A stretch of 64,000 bases of DNA from Stereum hirsutum FP-91666 SS1 (GCF_000264905.1 NW_006763147.1:346272-410271); one strand, 5' to 3'. Numbered from the stretch's first letter, positions 48,753 through 60,727 are shown. The notes: generated by a model from the letters alone, not told the origin. Made by a program: numbers and translations.

Positions 48753-51700
48753 ATGTCTTACGATAGTCGTCATTCCTCTCCAAAATTAGGCGGCACGTCT
48801 CGGAAGTGGACGACATACTTGCTCGTTGGCATTGCGTCTTGTATCTTGACATTTGTATGGGCATCCCCTCGCTCAGCTCTACCTCTCGCTCCGGCCTCCC
48901 GCATCTCTCAATTCTCGGACCTCGTTGCTCGCGGGCCCGTAGAGTCTACTTCCTCTCCTCGAAGATCTGAGCAGCGAACGCACGTCACGGAAGCGGTAGA
49001 GGCTAATCCTCAAGCCTCATTTACGACGAATAACCTCACTGATCAAGTTGGCTGGGACGAGTATAGCCTATTTCTGAGAGGCCAACGCATCATACTTTAG
49101 TAAGCTCGTTTCCGACTTTGTGTGCATTGATACTGACGACATCGCGCCTAGCTCCGGCGAGTTCCATACATTCCGGTTGCCAGTTCCGTCCCTTTGGCCC
49201 GACATTTTGCAGAAGATCAAGGCAGCCGGTCTTAACGGAATCTCGCTCTATACTCATTGGGCATTGGTGAGACTTCGGCGTTTCATCAATCCCTCCATCG
49301 TGCCTACCATACTTATCACGTTCTCCACTTCCATCTAGATCAACCCTGCTCCCGGTGTCATCGACTTCGACTCCTTCCGTGCACTCCAACCACTATATGA
49401 CGCTGCCAGAGAAGCGGGTATCTGGGTGGTACTCAGGCCAGGGCCTTATATCAATGCTGAGACTACAGCGGGTGGAATTGCTCATTGGGCAACGAGCACC
49501 GTGGCTGGCACTTTGAGAACAAACGCTACCGACTACGAGGCTGCATGGCAGGACTACATTGATGGAATCATCAACCAGACGGTGTCAAACCAGATCACGG
49601 AAGGTGGACCGGTCATCGGTGCGTGCACTTGACAGCATCTGAGAGTATATGGCAATAATCGAATTGGTTTCCATTAGCTGTCCAAATCGGTTAGTGCATG
49701 TCGAAACAGAATAGATTGTGCGGCTTAGCTAACGGCTGATTCTTGGCTGACTCTGTGGTGTAAGACAACGAGTACTTCCAGTCAGGTTTTGGCAACCAAG
49801 AGTACTTCCAGGAGCTTGAAGATGCGTATACCGGCAACTCTATAGTTGGTGCGTTATTCAACATAGATTCGTCCAGTGGCCTCATGTTTTCGTTGCAACA
49901 ACAGTCCCGCTCACCTATAACGATCCTGGAGAGGGAAAGAACTTCGTAAACGGAACGGTGCGTGAGACTTTGTCAGGGATCAACAGACCCTCTGACCGAT
50001 CTAACGCGTTTAGGGGTCTGTCAACATCTACGGGTAGGCCTACACTGGTATTTCTCTGAAGTCATTGTTTGACGCATCACCTCGTGCCTCAGCTTGGACA
50101 GCTATCCCCAAGGATTTGACTGCTCTAATCCTGAGACTTGGGCTGGAGTTGTGACGAACTACCACGACTATCACGAAGGTACAAATCCCAGCGAGCCTTT
50201 CTACTTGCCCGAGGTTAGCAATTCTCTGCCACGTACCGCGTCTTCCCGCTATTACAACCATCGATGCTTGCTAACCTCCTCTTCCTTGTAGTTCCAAGGA
50301 GGAGCTTTCGATGCGTGGGGACCTAACGCACCTGGATATCCGAATTGCAGGGTTCTGACCGGAGCAGACTTCGAGTCGGTATTCTATCGTACACTCTGGG
50401 CGGCTAATGCGAAGATGATGAGCTTCTATATGGTCTACGGGTAATCGTCAGCATCTTGTCCTGCATCATGAATCCGTTTTGCTCATTCGTCACTTCTGTC
50501 CACAGCGGAACCTCGTGGGGCGCTATCCCTTTCCCGGGAGTCTATAGTGATTTTAGTTCCACCCTTTCCGTGTTTTCTCCCTTGGACTAATCATGACTAC
50601 CTAGCTTCATACGACTACGGCGCATCAATTATGGAAAATCGTGAACTTACTCCGAAATTCGACGAACTAAAACTCCAAGGACTTTTCCTCAGAAGCTCGC
50701 CTGAGTTCTACAAGACGGACTGGTTCGGTAATAGCAGTACTGACGCGGTTACCGTGTCAAATCCCGCTGCCTTCGTCGTTAAACTTCAGAATCCTGACAC
50801 TGGGAGCGGATTCTACATCGCAAGACAGACCGATTCAACGTCGACGTACGTGAAACTTCATGCGTCAACTCTCGTTTTCTGACCATAGGCTTCTGCAGTA
50901 ACGTCACGGATTTCTCGCTGACTGTGAACACGAGTGAGGGGAATTTAACTCTTCCTCAAGTCGCGTCCAGTATCACCCTCGACGGTCGTCAATCCAAGGT
51001 CGTCGTCACCGACTACACTTTCGGCGCCAATTCTACCGTCATATACTCAACCGCCCAAATCATCTTTGCGGGTACAATCGGCGAGCGAGACGTGCTCTTC
51101 CTCTACGGCGACTCCGATCAGGAACACGAAGCCTCCATCATGTTTGACGGAGAGCCAACCATCCAATCGAACTCGTTCCTGGTCACCTTCACTTCCTCCA
51201 ACTCCTCAAGTGCCACAACTGTTGCCTTCTCTCAGGGTATTGACGGACTGATCACGGTCTTCGACTCGGAAAGTCAACTGGTCCTGTTTGCTGACTCTCT
51301 GACTGCTACGACATTCTGGGCTCCCGTCATTCCTGGTGAATCTAGCGACCCGCTCGCAAACTTCTGGCAGATAGGGTCCAATGACACAGTACTCGTCGGT
51401 GGGCCACACCTCGTCCGCAACGCATCGATCTCGTCGACCGGTTCTCTTGACCTCCATGGGGACCTCAACAGCACCGTCACGCTCACTATTATTGGGCCGT
51501 CCAATGTAACTTCCGTGACCTGGAACGGAGTCAGCGTTGATAACGATGCGAGTGCTGCGAGTGCAATCACGAGCGTGGGAGGATTCGTCGGCAGTTTGAC
51601 AGTGTCGAATGCGAGTGATATTGTGGCGCCGGTGTTAGAGGGGTGGAAGTTTATGGACAGCCTGCCCGAGGTTACGCAGGGTGTTGACTTTGATGATAGC

Positions 51701-53147
51701 AATTTCACGATTGCGAACCATACTACGACCGTAATACCGTTCCCGATGAACTACGGTGATGGCAGGATTCTTTATGGATGCGACTATGGTTTGTAAGTAT
51801 CTCTTCGTTCGAACCTGGTCCACTGATCCGATGCTGATACAATCTACATCGTCTTTTTAGCTGCGAGAACGTTGTTATCTGGAGAGGTCACTTCAACGCC
51901 ACTGGCGCCGAAAAGTCTGTTAATCTGTCTATCAACGGCGGCGAAGGTGGCGTATCTAACCATTCGTTAGATCCTACACTATCTAACTTTTCGTCCTAGC
52001 CTTTGCTGCCAGTGTCTTCTTGAATGACCAGTTCCTGAACACCACATTTGGAAAGTATGTTCTTCGCCTCTCATCCGTAGATCTATCACTCAGTTGACGA
52101 CGGCTTCCTATGGTTCAGTTCCACAAACGACGCAAATTCTATTGATGAGACAGACCAGGTGTACACTTTCCCTGACGGATCCTTGGTCGTCGGACAGGAC
52201 AATGTTATTACCGTTATTCAGGTGTGTCTTGTTTCTTCCACTGTGTCACTTTTCAATGCCTCATTAATGACTATGGTGTAGGATAATATGGGCCACGACG
52301 AAGCTGGGGGTCAGTTTTCTCTGGAACCAGCCAATAAACGTATTAAACCATTCGATATCCACAGACACTGAAAATTTCCCCAAGTCTCCCCGAGGCGTGC
52401 GCGGTTTCCAGTTGAACACCGGCAATTTCTCGACGTGGAAGCTTCAAGGGAAAGTTGGAGGATATACTGGGTACATATTTGTGCCATCCCTGCGATTTAT
52501 TCGTCCGATACTCACAATGTGGCGTGTCCAGCTATCCGGACAAGTTCCGTGGCGTTCTAAACGAAGGTGGTCTTTTCGGTGAACGGCAGGGGTGGCACCT
52601 TCCGGGCTTCGACACGTCCTCTTGGACATTGAGAGATCTCTCCTCTGGCCTGCTTAACGACACTGCTGGCGTCGGATTCTTCGTGACGACTTTCGCTCTG
52701 AGTATGCCTGCGGGCTTCGACGTCATGATGTCCTTCAACTTTGGGGATGTGGCAGGGAATGATGGGCAGCCGTACAGGGCGTTGTTGTTTGTAAACGGTT
52801 GGCAGATGGGTAAAAGGGTCGGAAATCTTGGGTGGGTCTCTGTTTATTAATATGTTTGGTAGAGTGTGTCCTGATCTGTTTCTTTCCATAGCCCTCAAGC
52901 CAAATTCCCTGTCCACCAAGGCATCCTCGACTACAATGGCACCAAGTGCGTTTCTCCTGCTCTGCCGACCAGTATGCTAGCCATAATCTCATGTCCTCTT
53001 TCCAGCACCATTGCCATCGCGCTATGGGCCATGGAGTCCGTCGCTATCTCACCACAGTTGAACGTCACTATCGATACCATTCTGGAAGGTGGCGTTGGAG
53101 GAGTTGTAGCAAACAACCCTGCGTGGTCTCCGGAAGGGAGAGCATGA
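48753..53147 (+). CDS. GH35 beta-galactosidase 1
   Basis: Removes terminal beta-linked galactose from glycans outside the cell. ATG at 48753; residues about 18-37 ([20 protein letters not shown]) form a signal anchor or uncleaved signal. Catalytic barrel: [55 protein letters not shown] (acid/base Glu), [15 protein letters not shown] (nucleophile Glu), GGTSWG and [10 protein letters not shown]. Then the beta-galactosidase accessory domains ([39 protein letters not shown]) and the C-terminal jelly-roll part ([43 protein letters not shown]), ending [11 protein letters not shown]. Length and domains fit fungal secreted GH35 enzymes. A 12-nt exon (49678-49689) encodes the residues just before the catalytic DNE, and a 20-nt exon (50014-50033) encodes GSVNIYG. 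Confidence 0.93.
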
Positions 53148-53353
53148 AGTGACTTTCCACAATCAGCGTGTAAGAATACATGGATATCATTTATTTTGTA
53201 CACGGGCTTGTCTCTCTGTATCTCGTAACAAATTTGAACACTCAATCAGTCATTTGGTTGTGTCGTGTGAGGCCATCCGAGCCGAGTTCCCAACACACGC
53301 CAACGATGCCTAGTGCGCGCTCCATTACAATGATCTACGCTCAGAAATCTCCT

Positions 53354-53873
53354 TTAACGTCTCCGGAATAGAACGTTAATGACGGTGGCTACGTGAATAT
53401 AGACTGCGTCAGCTTCGGTGGTCACAGCAAAGAGATCGTACGATCTCACCACTTTCAGTAGATCAGCAGCAATGTACGCCTTGAACGTATCGCCTTCCAT
53501 GTGGCTAAATATACAAAAAGGATATCAATTAGTCTCATCTAGGTTGAATTCCAGAACATATTGTTGTAGAAGACCCACGTTTGAAAGGCAGCCGCATCCA
53601 CATATCTCTCCCAAATGAGGAGTTCGTCTCCGTTTTGTGCCCAACTGTACTCTAGGGTGCCAGGTTCGTTCGCCACCGCAGCCCTCAGCTTTCCCATCCA
53701 GTCTAGGATTTGAGGACCAGTGCCAGCCTTGGGATAGACCTGGCAGTCGAGAGCACGTAAACAATATTTCCAATCAATAGGGTTTCGAGCCGCAGGTGGA
53801 CGAGTGCCACAAAGTTGCTGACCTTTGCAAAGAGAATGACTTCCCCCTTGATGTCGTTCGGGTTAGAGGTCAT
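53354..53873 (-). CDS. Small ABM-type dimeric alpha/beta-barrel protein
   Basis: Three exons make about 120 residues. ATG at 53873 gives MTSNPNDIKGEVILFAK, then an intron ending CTGCCAG. Exon 2 has VYPKAGTGPQILDWMGKLRA, VANEPGTLEYSWAQ and NGDELLIWERYVDAAAFQ. A donor GTGGGT and acceptor TATTTAG join it to THMEGDTFKAYIAADLLKVV, ending INVLFRRR (stop at 53354-53356). The pattern 'aKaGkgdel...EPGtleY...LLIWErYvDaaAf..H' is that of antibiotic biosynthesis monooxygenase-like domains, which either degrade small aromatic or haem-like molecules or are non-catalytic. It is convergent with the GH35 gene, 206 bp away. Its substrate cannot be told from sequence. Confidence 0.65.
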
Positions 53874-54230
53874 GTCGGAAAGTGCAAGTTAGATTCAAAA
53901 ATATTGTAGTCGGCCTGCGTCTTGATATAGATCGTCGATAGGAATATTGGTAATGAGGCTATATAAGTAACAGTGTTAGTAAGTAGCTGCTGACAAAAAT
54001 GGAACTTGGGAATCGAAGTGGGTTAGGATAGTATTTCTAAGTATCCCTGAGTTGCGGCTGGGCCCAACCACTTATTTCTCGTAGGGGAGACGAGGGAAAC
54101 CATGCGAACATAGTAACGGTTAAAATTAAATATCAACCTAGTAGGACTCCACTTCTGCATACTCAGCCGCTCTGTTCAGTAACAAACCCCGTACAATTGC
54201 GTATAAATTCAGATGCATGCGGCGCCCACG
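53874..54230. other. Spacer between ABM gene and phosphatase
   Basis: Promoter of the ABM gene and 3' flank of the phosphatase. No other feature seen. Confidence 0.5.
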
Positions 54231-55860
54231 CTACAACCTCTGAACTACAATCGTCGTGTCGTCCATCCACCTATGGTCCATTTCCACCGTCAAATACCTC
54301 GACACCTTATCCAGGTCATTACCGCCAATCGCATCCTTCAACAGTGCCAGCGCCAAATTCAGCTCATCACCGCCCTCAGCGCTACTACCACGAGTCGCGC
54401 TGGCAGCGCTCACGACTTCCATCCACCGTTCTGCCGAACTCTCCAGCTTATTTTCCGATTCACCGGGCACGAAGTATAGATCCGTCAGACCGTCAGAACA
54501 CATGATCAAGAACTTCTCGCCAGCCGTCTTTGTGTCCGAGGTGTTGGTAGCGGAGGGAGTGAGGCGGACGTGCTGGATATCAGGGATGTAGCTCAGGTAG
54601 GGAGGGGTAAAGTTCCTCTCCATTATCACGGAAAGCTTGCTGTGGACTTTGAAAGGGATCTTGCACAGGGCGAAGACACGATCGGTGTAGATGCGTGGAA
54701 GTAAGAATTCGAGGTCTCCGAGAGCTATGGAACGTAATCAGGATGACCATTGCTGGCTGCGAGTACAAAGACGAGACGAACCTCTGGTGACAGCGATACC
54801 CCCCAGAACCCTGTTGTTCAGCATGGCTTCGGGCTCGTTGGGGTGCTCGCTCATGATACGAGCTTGCTCCGCGGGAATCGCGCCGTTGTGGGTCGAACTC
54901 AGGACGCGAATGTCCCAACCTTGGTCACCCTTCGTGCCGAGCACTATGGTACCAAAGGCAAAGTAGTCAAAGAAGCAGTCAGCAAGCGTCACCAGAAATA
55001 AGGCTATCATTGAAGATTTTGAGGCGCAAGATGGAGGTGCTAACCAGCTTGGCAGTCGCCGAGACTCGCCACCCACAAATTGTGGCGTCCCGGGTCTACA
55101 AGCGAAATCAACGCCGTTGTACCCTTCATACCGTGCACAACCTTCCGCAAGTTCTCCTCTGTGTTGATCCTAGCCGAGATCTCTTCGTCGGACATCTTCG
55201 AGATCTCCTCGACCCCGCCGGGAAAAAGCGCTACGACCTCGTCAGCGATTGACCTTCCGTAGGCTGTGATGGTGGAGGAAAGGACTGCAGAGATTGTCGC
55301 CACAAAAGTCTCGCCGTTGGCCGGTTCAAGGAGAGAAGTGTCCTCGAGAGCAGTCGATAGGGCGGAACGAACCAAGGCAGGGAGGGCTTCAACAGTATGA
55401 TCGGCTAGTTGGTGTCCGGCATGTCCTGTGAGCACAAAAAACGTCAGCTCTGAGATCATTCTCGACAGTGTGGGACAACAGATATACCATCGAAAATAGC
55501 GGCCCACCGCCATTTTCCTCCCTGCAACGCCCACTCGTGGACAACATGCCTATCCTGACTGGTCTCTCCTGGGGCAGCGCAAGGCTGCATGGACACAGAG
55601 TCGACCGTGCAGGTCTTCTTCGCGAAGGCATGACGGTCGAGTTCAGCCTTCAGAAGGTCCTCGGGGAGGATGTGATACGTCCAGGGACCGCGGCCTTCGC
55701 CTTCGCCCATATCAGTTTGGCCGGTTGGGAAGGCGGCCCAGGGAGAGGTCATGGCGCTCTCGGCCAAGGTGGAAGTTCCAGTTGGAGTGGGATGTTGAGT
55801 GGTGGGTTCCGCTGGGGTAGATCCGGTGGAAGTCATAGAGGCGGTAGATTCGGCAGACAT
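54231..55860 (-). CDS. PP2C-type serine/threonine phosphatase
   Basis: Metal-dependent phosphatase (PPM family). ATG at 55860 (MSAESTASMTSTGS) with a Ser/Thr/Pro-rich N-terminal tail; stop at 54231. Motifs in order: ETSQDRHVV (metal ligand Asp), WAAIFDG joined by splicing to HAGHQLADH (metal-binding DG), MKGTTALISLVD, NLWVASLGDCQA, VLGTKGDQGWD, HNGAIPAEQARI, NNRVLGGIAVTRALGDLEF, FLIMCSDGLTDLY and MDHRWMDDTTIVVQRL (last metal Asp). The build (HN...P-x-E-x2-R, RVLGG-x-x-V-TRA-x-GD) is like the PTC5/pyruvate dehydrogenase phosphatase branch, but no mitochondrial targeting signal is evident, so substrate and location are open. About five exons. Confidence 0.88.
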
Positions 55861-57844
55861 GGATAATCAGATCAGTGGGACCGACACAAGGAATAGAATA
55901 AACTAAGGGAGTAGAACGGATAGACACGCTGTAAACACGCTGTGGTGACGCTGATAGACCTATCTTCCTCGCTGGTACTTATAGAAAATATCCACCGCCG
56001 ACGTTTGGGACTCATATCACTGATTCCCCGCAAAAGGTACTAGAGGGCGTAGGGCAAAGCTGGGCAAAGGGCACGCCCATTGAGGCTATCCAGTATTCTA
56101 AGCAGTACTACTCACGGTGAGGATTCGGGACAGGCGATGCCTCGGGTTATACCTATCCTGATTCCCTAGAACATAAGATCATATTCAGCAGCAGAGTCAT
56201 CGACGCTTGAGGCGCTCGGGAGCGCGAGGAAGATACAAGGGCAAAGGGCATGCGGATAGACAAGTGGGCCGGCAGGATTGCTCCATGTTCATGAATGTTT
56301 ACCAACGGCTGCCTATCATGCATGGATAGGTAGGTACGTGATCTTGTTCCCGAAACTTCGTGGGTACTTAGTACGTTGGGCAGAGGGTTACAAGTCCGAG
56401 TTCGATTCCACTGGCAAGCCCACAGCCCAGTGTGTAGAATCGCATTATGTAAGCAATGGACTTTCTCACCGTAGAGTCTTGATCCTACGAGTTACACACA
56501 CTTTGTGCGGGATAATTGCGTTCGACGTTGAATGTTGATTGCTGAACGACGACAAGAACGAATCTGGCGTGGCCCGGATCCGGAGTTCTCCTGCCTTTTC
56601 CGGAGCCCGAATATCTACTCTACCACAGTCACGACAGTAGACAAACAGTAGACCACAGTGCCACCTGCTCGCCGTCGTGTCGCTAAATAATTTCCCTCTA
56701 TCGCATCTTGTGCCCCGGTTCTTGCTCTCACCCCAACCTTTTCTGGCTGACCACATCCCCGACGTCGACTTGAGATGAGTGCCGGTGACTTATGGCTGGG
56801 CCTTGTCTCTGGAGCATCCACCAGTTTTTCCGACTTGGGAGAGAAAAAGACATACTGGACACTGAACCGGTAGAGCCATCGTTCGTATACCGATTGACCT
56901 TATTATTCAAGGTAGAGGTCAGAAGAGGTGGGCCATAAAGACTGTGACGAGTCGAAAATATGGTGACAGAAGTGACAACTTGTAAGATAGGAAGGAAGGA
57001 GGAAGGAAGGAAGGAAGGAAGGTCTGCTAGCTGGTCGATGAGGACTTCACTAGGGTTGAATATTGGAAGGTAATATGTACCAACTCTTGTATCATTGACC
57101 AGACCTCTTGGAAGTCCGAAAAAGGACTAAAAATGTATATTCGCCCTGGATATGGTGAAGGCTGGTGAAGGACAAGTGACCGAAACGCAAAGTCCGGCCT
57201 CAGGTTAAAAGCTTGTCATGCCGCCGGTGCCTCCTTATGACGAACTTGAACATTCGAACAACTGTTCCTGTCAAGCCTGACAACGTGTACGGTGAGCAAA
57301 CTATTTCACTTCTCCAGCACACATCTCACTACGAAGGCTATCAACTTATATTGTCTTCAAGGTACAGAGGACTCAGAGTACCACCAGCGAAAAACAACGA
57401 TACGGTCAACAGAAAGTGCACTGGCACACGATTGAACTATCTGTGACTATGACGATAAAGTATCACGGAAATGCTTAACCGCGACAAAGGGCTAAGGGTA
57501 CCGGCACCGGAGGTGGAGCTGAGATAAGTGCACAGTTCGTCATGCATACCAGGGTCTGTGTCTCACCATGATGGGGTTCGAAAATAGAGTCACCCCAAAA
57601 TAGACAGCTATTCTCGATTGGATGGACCTTGAAACCAAAGTTATATATATCTGTGGATCCATTCGTTCAGGGCATGCTGTACGAAGCTGTCAGCAACTGC
57701 GGAGAACCTGCGCGACTCGAAAATATCTAACACTTGTCCCTCGTCAAGCTCTGTCTTCCCCCGCACATAATCTGCACTTCCTCACCTCCTCAACGCCTCT
57801 GAATCTCATTTAATTGACAGTCGCTCTATAATATTACTCTAACG
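55861..57844. other. Gene-poor spacer
   Basis: Includes the phosphatase promoter and a (GGAA)n run at 56991-57022. Short frames have no recognisable content. A tRNA-like stretch near 56360 does not fold properly. Confidence 0.45.
56991..57022. repeat. (GGAA)n microsatellite
   Basis: About eight GGAA/GAAG units with one break. Confidence 0.9.
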
Positions 57845-58219
57845 ATGCATTTCGCTCTGCTCTCGCTTTTATTCTTCACGATGCTCCTCATGAGCATTCG
57901 AACTGCCAGGGGTAGTACCGTTCAGAGCTCTACCGGTACGGTGCATTGAATGCTCTCATTCTCCGCTCCGCTCCTTCCTTCGACACATGTGTGCTCACGA
58001 CAGATTTCTGGCGTATCATCCATCCCGCTTCATCATGGATATTGCTTTCATACAGCCGATGCGTGCGCAGGACACAGTGAAGGAGACACATGTGCATTCG
58101 AGCTCTGCTCGGTCGATTCGGATACAGGCGGGGACGTCTGCGATGACTTAGAATACAGTGAGTACCCCGAAATCTATCAAGATTACGATGTCCAGACCCT
58201 TTTCGCGATGAAGCTCTGA
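57845..58219 (+). CDS. Small secreted cysteine-containing protein (candidate)
   Basis: ATG at 57845 begins MHFALLSLLFFTMLLMSIRTARG, a good signal peptide. After a GTGCAT donor and CGACAG acceptor the frame continues ISGVSSIPLHHGYCFHTADACAG...GDTCAFELCSVD...VCDDLEY, giving five or six cysteines in a short acidic mature part. The 3' end is uncertain: unspliced it stops at 58219; a GTGAGT donor at about 58158 may lead to a later exon. No family is recognised. Size, signal peptide and cysteines make it effector-like. Confidence 0.5.
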
Positions 58220-58495
58220 TTGTGTGTGGTGGTTCCGATTAGCCTGTCAGAGCGTCTCGAGTGGTGGATATAATGGCTTGGATTGCCTCAGCTCATAGTT
58301 CGGCGGACTTTTGGCTCGGATTCGGAGGTTTATGTATATATGATGGCGGCCAAGATGAGACGACGTTGGAGACCTTGACATAGGCTCAAGAGTATGATTC
58401 CCGAGTGCATTTACGGAGGGAAGCCGTACCGCAAGGTCAGCAAGGGGCAAACCAAGAACAAGGCGTGACCTCACGACCTCGGGTAATATATCGCG

Positions 58496-58904
58496 ATGGT
58501 CTCGAACTCGAACTCCACACCCAGCGAGGATATCTACTGTCATCTTCAGGACCGAATTCACTGCACCAGCATCTTCTACAAGGTACGATTCATCTGACCA
58601 CAACTAGTTTCTACCCACTTATACCCTCTTCTTCCATACAGATGAGTAAAGCCGGAGATGAATCAGACGGGGCGCGTGCGGCAATTGTCGAGCTCACAAA
58701 ACCCGACACGCTTTGGTTAAACGGAAGTGGCATACAGTTCATCGCGATTGCAGATGTCAAGGATGTCAGTAAATAATAATATCAGGCAGGAAGAATGAGT
58801 GTGACTCACTGCACCACCGAATGCGACTAGCAACGAATCGCCCAGCCCGGGCATGTATCATCTCCCTGGACTATGGTACCAGTCGCCTACAGCCAATTCA
58901 AAAG
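58496..58904 (+). CDS. Hypothetical multi-exon protein, 3' end unresolved
   Basis: ATG at 58496 gives MVSNSNSTPSEDIYC, then HLQDRIHCTSIFYK. A 59-nt intron (58583-58641) joins in phase to MSKAGDESDGARAAIVE, then LTKPDTLWLNGSGIQFIAIAD. A second intron (GTCAGT...GACTAG) joins to QRIAQPGHVSSPWTMVPVAY and SQFK, ending at GTGCGT (58905). Joins across three exons without stops suggest a real gene, but later exons are unclear and no family is recognised. It could also be the continuation of the signal-peptide gene at 57845. Confidence 0.4.
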
Positions 58905-59115
58905 GTGCGTTAATCATTGGTGTTCATTATATGAAGGAGAACGAAGGAATGAGCTTGAGATTCTATGTAGCGTCGAACTCCGTTGGCTCTTTCTTTGGAA
59001 GGTACGTACATCGTCGTACACACAGATCCGCGCACCGTAACTGTGTTTTCATGAGGCTCTCTGTCAGTGTTTTTCCTGATGACGACGTGTACAGACGCGT
59101 AGGATAGGAAAGCGC

Positions 59116-59325
59116 TCACTCGCATCTGAGGCCCCACTCCTCCTCCCAACTCAGGAGGGCATTTCCAGCCTTATCCGTAGGGTAACAGTGATAATTGCAA
59201 AGGGCTCTATTGCCAGTGTTGACGAGAGCAGCCGAGGGGGGAGGCCCGGTGATACATCTAGCCACGGCCGAAGTCGATGCAGCTGCACATACGAGGGCGA
59301 TCAGTGGGGTGAAAGAGAGCTTCAT
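59116..59325 (-). CDS. Small secreted four-cysteine protein
   Basis: Intronless frame of 69 residues. ATG at 59325 gives MKLSFTPLIALVCAAASTSA, a typical signal peptide with probable cleavage after STSA or AVA. The mature part of about 47 residues has four cysteines (RCITG, ALCNYHCYP and a C-terminal LRCE), enough for two disulfides. It ends one residue after the last cysteine. A TATA box lies at a proper distance upstream. No known family; it resembles effector or hydrophobin-unrelated small secreted proteins of basidiomycetes. Confidence 0.6.
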   Translation of the reverse strand: MKLSFTPLIALVCAAASTSAVARCITGPPPSAALVNTGNRALCNYHCYPTDKAGNALLSWEEEWGLRCE

Positions 59326-59391
59326 TGTGAGTAGCAAGCGTAAGATGAAGGAATGAGTCGACGGTCAGGCTGGATGGGCTGAACTTATCTC

Positions 59392-59400
59392 TTTATATAT
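59392..59400 (-). promoter_or_regulatory. TATA box of the small secreted protein gene
   Basis: ATATATAAAG on the minus strand about 70 bp upstream of the ATG at 59325. Confidence 0.5.
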
Positions 59401-60486
59401 TCCACAACCAACCATTCATGAATAAATTATAATGGACGAAGGGATGTGCAAGGAGCGTCAACTTGGTACGACATTGTGATTGAGCTGCTCCCGTAGCACG
59501 TCATAACCTCGATCTATGTCTGCGAATAATACATGCATCGAATGATCTACTGCCAAACAACGAGACGCTAATTCTCACAACAGTCCAGTGTAGTAGGGAA
59601 GAACAAGTTAGGAATGTCCGTCGTCGGCTCATCGATTGCTTTGCAATGACATACAGGAGAACGCACGGTCACAATCCTTTCTCGACTGCATGCAAGCATT
59701 CGACGGCACGAGGTTGGATTCTCCCCTCTAGTTGTCTGAATGGACGACCGCAGACAATGCGATGGTCCTTAAAGTTGATACACGCCTCGGCACCCTAGAG
59801 TCATGTTCGCACTGATCAAGAATCAACCATCCAATGTAGTGTGGTATATGCGGCATTCATATAACCGTCGATACCACCAATCGCTTCCAAGTCTCATATG
59901 AGGGCTGGACATCGAGGAAGAATACGATCTGTAGCATTGAGACTGCATCAATGGACTCAGTCGAGTCCGAAGATCGTCTTGGGATAGATGATGGCGCCAG
60001 GCATGCGGAGTGAGACTTGATATAGGACAGGACTCGGACTGGAGTATACTTACCTCCGTTCACAGCACAAGAATTATTGCACTCACGAGCAGCCCAAATT
60101 AGTCTCGTAGGATATTTTCTGGGTAGCGACTGTGCTAGTAGCATGCCAACAATATCAATACAAGAAAAGGAGAATATTCTATGTGTAGTTTACCTTGGCA
60201 ATCCCGGCGACCAGCTGGCAGCGTCCGGAAGGCGAGGACAAATCCTCACCAATGCGTTCCACATCTACAGTCAGCCACCATGCTCTGGATTTCTTGACTC
60301 ACCTTCCTCTATGTTCTACACGAGTGCATGCTGAGCTTGCCTCGCATGTTAAACCGGAGTATCTCTTTGGTTGTTGAACCATCCGGTCATGAGCAAAGCT
60401 ACTGACCCCTGGACTCACCCACCTCACACTTTTGCCATACACCTACCGCCTCTCATCAAAAAAAGATGCACAAAGTACACTTTCAC
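59401..60486. other. Spacer, possible small minus-strand gene fragments
   Basis: Short minus-strand blocks with splice-like borders occur at 60260-60190 (RIGEDLSSPSGRCQLVAGIAK) and 60130-60055 (LPRKYPTRLIWAARECNNSC). A start codon and remaining exons could not be found, so no gene is called. Confidence 0.35.
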
Positions 60487-60604
60487 GGGCGTTTAGCGCA
60501 GTGGTAGCGCGTGCGCTTTGCATCGCCTAATGACCGCCAATCCAGATTGGTTGATGATGGAGATAGCTTGCGCAAGGCCATGGGTTCAATCCCCATATCG
60601 TCCA
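60487..60604 (+). tRNA. tRNA-Ala (anticodon TGC) with 46-nt intron
   Basis: The acceptor 5' strand GGGCGTT pairs with ATCGTCC, including the G3:U70 pair that identifies alanine tRNAs; one T:T mismatch at 6:67. D-arm GCGC...GCGC; anticodon stem TGCGC/GCGCA; loop TTTGCA plus T with anticodon TGC (60519-60521). The intron, 60523-60568, sits one base after the anticodon, the standard place. T-arm ATGGG-TTCAATC-CCCAT; discriminator A at 60604. CCA is not encoded, as expected in eukaryotes. A T-run terminator for RNA polymerase III follows at about 60623. Confidence 0.93.
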
Positions 60605-60622
60605 TCTAGAGGTCGTAGCACA

Positions 60623-60632
60623 GTTTTTTTTC
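60623..60632 (+). terminator. RNA polymerase III T-run terminator
   Basis: Run of about ten T residues some 20 bases after the tRNA-Ala gene. Confidence 0.7.
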
Positions 60633-60727
60633 CATTGTAAAAGCAACGCGGATACACCCTCATCCACACATCAATAACGCGGAGAAGTAGCACTCACATC
60701 GGACTCCGATAACCAGCGTACCACACA

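Noticed and set aside
56341..56425. tRNA-like stretch with GAGTTCGATTCC
   Set aside because: It resembles a B-box, but the T-stem does not pair, the acceptor ends pair over only about five bases, and the spacing is too short for a cloverleaf.
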